DNA from: Cocos nucifera
Lineage: Eukaryota > Streptophyta > Magnoliopsida > Arecales > Arecaceae
Assembly (NCBI GenBank): GCA_006176705.1
Contig: QRFJ01001936.1
Location: forward strand, 62,001 to 126,000
Length of the DNA: 64,000 nt
Direction of reading: 5' to 3'
The notes under the pieces are model-generated. The model ran no database searches, was not told where the DNA came from, and was given only the letters and a program-made list of their open reading frames with translations. The first letter of the stretch is position 1. Each line of letters opens with the position of its first letter. Of the stretch, positions 61,202 to 64,000 are shown one piece after another. A program made the position numbers and the translations under genes.

Positions 61202-61410
61202 ATTATCCCTTCGACTGGCATAGCATCATTGGTGAAGCCCACTAATGGAGAATTCATTGGTCCTAGGTGATTATTAGGTATAGACATTTTACAGAAAGCA
61301 TCATAAAATAAGACATTAGTAGAGTTTTCATTATCTATAAGAATGCGACGTACATCATAGTCAGCAATATTTAAAGAAACTACAACTATGTCGTTGTAAG
61401 AAAATTAAAC
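61202..61410 (-). pseudogene. Gypsy protease fragment, element F
   Basis: The minus strand reads NDIVVVSLNIADYDVRRILI, then DNENSTNVLFYDAFCKM and LGPMNSPLVGF. This is the retropepsin-like protease of Tat elements, where the family has DNGSS at the active site (here DNENS). The frame breaks at 61202 where D2 enters and resumes at 52297 with LTVAVGQ. The active-site change suggests loss of activity. Confidence 0.75.
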
Positions 61411-62027
61411 CCCTTGTGCATCTTCCTTAGTGAAAGTGATGAGCTCTTCAGTCCTTCACCTCTTTCTGGCTCCGCCGTCCTACTAATTTCTCCCTATCGA
61501 AGTCCCTCGAAGATGGTATTGATGATGCCAAGGGAAGGTCGATCCCCTTGCTGCTCCTTCCTTCTTGATGGTTTTAGCAGTGGGGGTGCTCTCAATTGAT
61601 CCTCCCTTCCTTTAGGCCAATGCCACAAAAATTACCCAAGTCTGCCTCTCTTGATGAGCTCCTCGATCTCATCTTGGAGATGAATACATTCTTCGATATC
61701 ATGATCATGTTCATGATGGTAGAGGCAGTATTTGTTAGGATTATGCTTGCCAGGATGAGTGTGCATCTTCTCCGGCCTTGGTGGTGGCTCCTTAATTTCC
61801 ATTAGTACCTAGATCTTTAGAGCATTGAGGAGAGCATAGTTGTGGAACCTTCTAGGGGGAGAGCTCCGACATGCCCTTCTATTAGGACTTCTTTACCTCC
61901 AAGCTCAGGGAGGAGTCCGGGCTCACTTATGCTCCGAGAAAGTTTGGGAGTGCGGTTGAGCTTCATTCAATTTTCCTTCAGTAGTGGGCTTACTTGATTC
62001 GCCTACATGCCGTTCTTCTATAGTTTC
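61411..62027 (-). pseudogene. gag: Gypsy gag C-terminal remnant, element F
   Basis: The minus strand reads NKYCLYHHEHDHDIEECIHL (about 61735-61680), then QDEIEELIKRGRLG, and later DRPSLGIINTIFEG (about 61530-61490). It matches gag of element E at 54810-55030. Upstream, to 62027, it reads RFHNYALLNALK-type sequence. The rest of gag lies beyond D3. It contains several stops. Confidence 0.75.
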
Positions 62028-64000
62028 TGAAGAAACCAGATCTAAGGTTTCACAGGTAAATCTTAAAACTTTTTCTAAATCTTACAGCGAAAGACTTAAA
62101 TAAATCTAAAATTTATTTAAATAATCATGTAAACACCTAGATATCAGATCTATTATGTGATTAAGGCATGATATTAAATCAAAAATTAAAATCAAATAAG
62201 AAAGAAAAAGGTTGATCAAATCAACCTAGATCTACACTACATCAAATGCAGGTATGAAGTTTATAGATCAGATCTATCATCTAAGTAAGTTTAGATGTTC
62301 TAACTTGCTGATCCATGCTTGAGGATGAAGTCGCAAGCCACACAGTGTCTGGCCTCTAGTAGTCATCTACACGAGCCTATGATCTCTGATCTGAAGTCCG
62401 ATGCAGGAAATCAGCACAGCATGCTAGTACTATATTGATCCTTCTTCGATGGTCGATCCGATGCTCCCTTCTTCAAAATTTACACTCTCCAAAATATGAG
62501 AAGGAAGATGAGAGTTTGCTTATCCGAGACTCTCTTAAAAAAATTCAAAAGAAAGAAGGAGAGATTGAAAATAAAACAGCCCTAGAGAAGACCCTCTTCT
62601 TCTTCTCTTTTCTCTCACCAAGACACCTAGTTTGGTGCCTATGGAACACCCACACCCAAGGACCCTCTTCCCCTGATTTTTGCACAACCCAAACCTCTCC
62701 CAAGGCTCTGTATTCCATGAAAAAATTAGAACAAAATTCGTTCAATAAATAGGGAAAAGGAAGAGTCCAAGTTAGGTCAAATTTTTAGACGAGGAATATC
62801 CAAACATGGGAAGCTGTTGGGGCGCCCAACTCTTGGGTGCCTCCTCCACAATTTTTGGCGTGGACCAACAAGGGAGGGCATACAAAAAAGAAGATTATTT
62901 TCATGGAATAAGCAAAGAATTAATTAAAAGAGGGGGCGGCACTCAAGGGAAGATGTTTTGGTCAACAATGATTCTATCTTATAGAATCCTAAGCAAAACC
63001 AATTCCTCCTTTGACTTGGTCTTCCACCTAACTTCCAAATATGACTTGGAGAGAGAGAGAGGGCATGGAAATTAGGAAGAAAGGGATTTTCTATGAAAAA
63101 TACCTAATAAATAGGTATGGGGGGCATTGGGACCAAGGTGGCTCAAGGAGATAGGGAGTTCTAGTCACACTAGGACTCCTATTTCGACTTGGTCAAACAA
63201 GATCTTTTAATCAAATAAAATCAAAATTAAACCAACCCAATTAAATAAGACCCTAATCTATTTAAGAACTTAATTAAATTAGATTTAATTTTAATTTATT
63301 TTCTAATCAAATTAAAAAATTAGGTTAATCCGAATCCTAATTAGACTAGGACTAGTTCTTTCTTGTACTTGGCTTATCCAATGACATCCAATCAAGCCCA
63401 AACCAAATCTAATTAAATCATATTTAATTAAACTTAATCTCAGCCTATTGGCTTAATTAAATTATGTCAATTAGCAATCCAATTACTAATCGATCCTTCT
63501 GCAATACTTGCACTAGGTTAAACACCAATCGTATTGATTGTTTAACACTAGAATGATTCTTAATCATTGATCAACCATCCGATTAGATCATAAGCTCTAA
63601 TGTGTGTGATCTCATAGGTCTGAACATAAGTCAATAGCATAGAAATAAATTTTTATACCAATCAAAGTGACCATCTAGCAATGATATCTGATAGCCGGAT
63701 AGGTTGAAGGTGTAGAACACCATGCTTAGAACCCATACGCATATAGTTTCCATATAACTCATCCCCTTGACTACAATGCTCGTAGGATACATCAGAGTTC
63801 AACTATCAACTTTGATCAGGTTGTCCACATTATATTTCAAAATATCAAATCTATCTGATGGATTATCCTGGCCAAGGTTTTGCTATATTGAAATGTAGTG
63901 ATACATTCTTCTCCAACTCTTGGAGTGGTCAATTCCATCTTGATCACACTCCAACTTTGCAAGTACTTGACTATGCCTGAAAGCCTTCCATTGTTGAATT
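62028..64000 (-). repeat. D3: D-type LTR in inverted orientation, running off the window
   Basis: On the plus strand it starts TGAAGAAACCAGATCTAAGG, the reverse complement of the D2 end. It follows the reverse of D2 to the window edge (for example CCTAATTAGACTAGGAC, TCATTGATCAACCATCC, ACATTCTTCTCCAACTCTTGG). By comparison with D2 about 500 bases remain outside. It sits in F gag. Frames such as 62435-62752 are LTR sequence. Whether it is solo or part of an element cannot be seen. Confidence 0.8.

Larger units (their letters stand above)
43456..62027 (-). mobile_element. Element F: Tat-type Ty3/gypsy retrotransposon with nested insertions
   Basis: Reading from right to left it has gag and protease start (62027-61202), an interruption by D2 and E, protease end, reverse transcriptase, RNase H, second RNase H, integrase (52297-48730), tandem repeats, antisense genes on the plus strand, and the 3' LTR. 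The gag 5' part and the 5' LTR lie beyond the window, because a further LTR (D3) starts at 62028. The protease frame runs on across the inserted DNA, which shows the two halves belong together. It has inserted into D1. Confidence 0.85.

Noticed and set aside
1..64000. Host protein-coding genes
   Set aside because: I looked for long frames or exon chains outside transposons and found none. Every protein-like segment belongs to gag, pol, LINE ORF1 or the element-borne antisense genes.

Overview
The window reads as intergenic, transposon-dense chromatin of a large flowering-plant genome. A monocot such as a palm is my guess from the general look of the LTR families, but nothing in the sequence proves it. 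I found no intact host gene, no rRNA or tRNA gene and no bacterial-type feature. Almost everything that can be explained is an LTR retrotransposon or a fragment of one. Most coding remains carry in-frame stops and frameshifts.

Layout. 1-4378 holds the 3' part and one LTR of a SIRE-like Ty1/copia element, followed by featureless AT-rich DNA. 4379-13732 is a probable gypsy-type LTR split by element A (5097-11775, minus strand). A is a deletion derivative of a Ty1/copia family with 2.28-kb LTRs. It keeps its primer-binding site and a perfect 5-bp target duplication but has no gag-pol, and one of its LTRs contains the 526-base assembly gap. 13920-14930 is an L1-type LINE ORF1 remnant. Element B (14931-25369) is a full-length member of the same copia family as A. 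Element C (26352-35888) is a third member whose 3' LTR is cut off.

From 35889 to the right end the window is dominated by Ty3/gypsy elements of the Tat type (second RNase H domain, antisense ORFs downstream of pol). Element G (plus strand, 35889-42262, 5' truncated) and element F (minus strand, 43456 to beyond the right part of the window) face each other tail to tail. Both carry tandem ~115-bp repeats after pol, then antisense genes on the opposite strand: a coiled-coil protein with a conserved short intron, and a second coiled-coil ORF. G also keeps a region resembling the Transposase_28 ('putative gypsy type transposon') domain. F is interrupted in its protease by a solo LTR (D2, 58718-61201) and by element E (52303-58712). 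E is a gag-only relative of F and contains a ~1.9-kb array of hairpin-forming 63-bp repeats. A further copy of the D-type LTR runs off the right edge in inverted orientation.

The genes do not form a host pathway. The biology lies in the retroelement structures: nested insertion history, the non-autonomous deletion derivatives A and E, the antisense genes of G and F, and large repeat arrays in the 3' untranslated parts.
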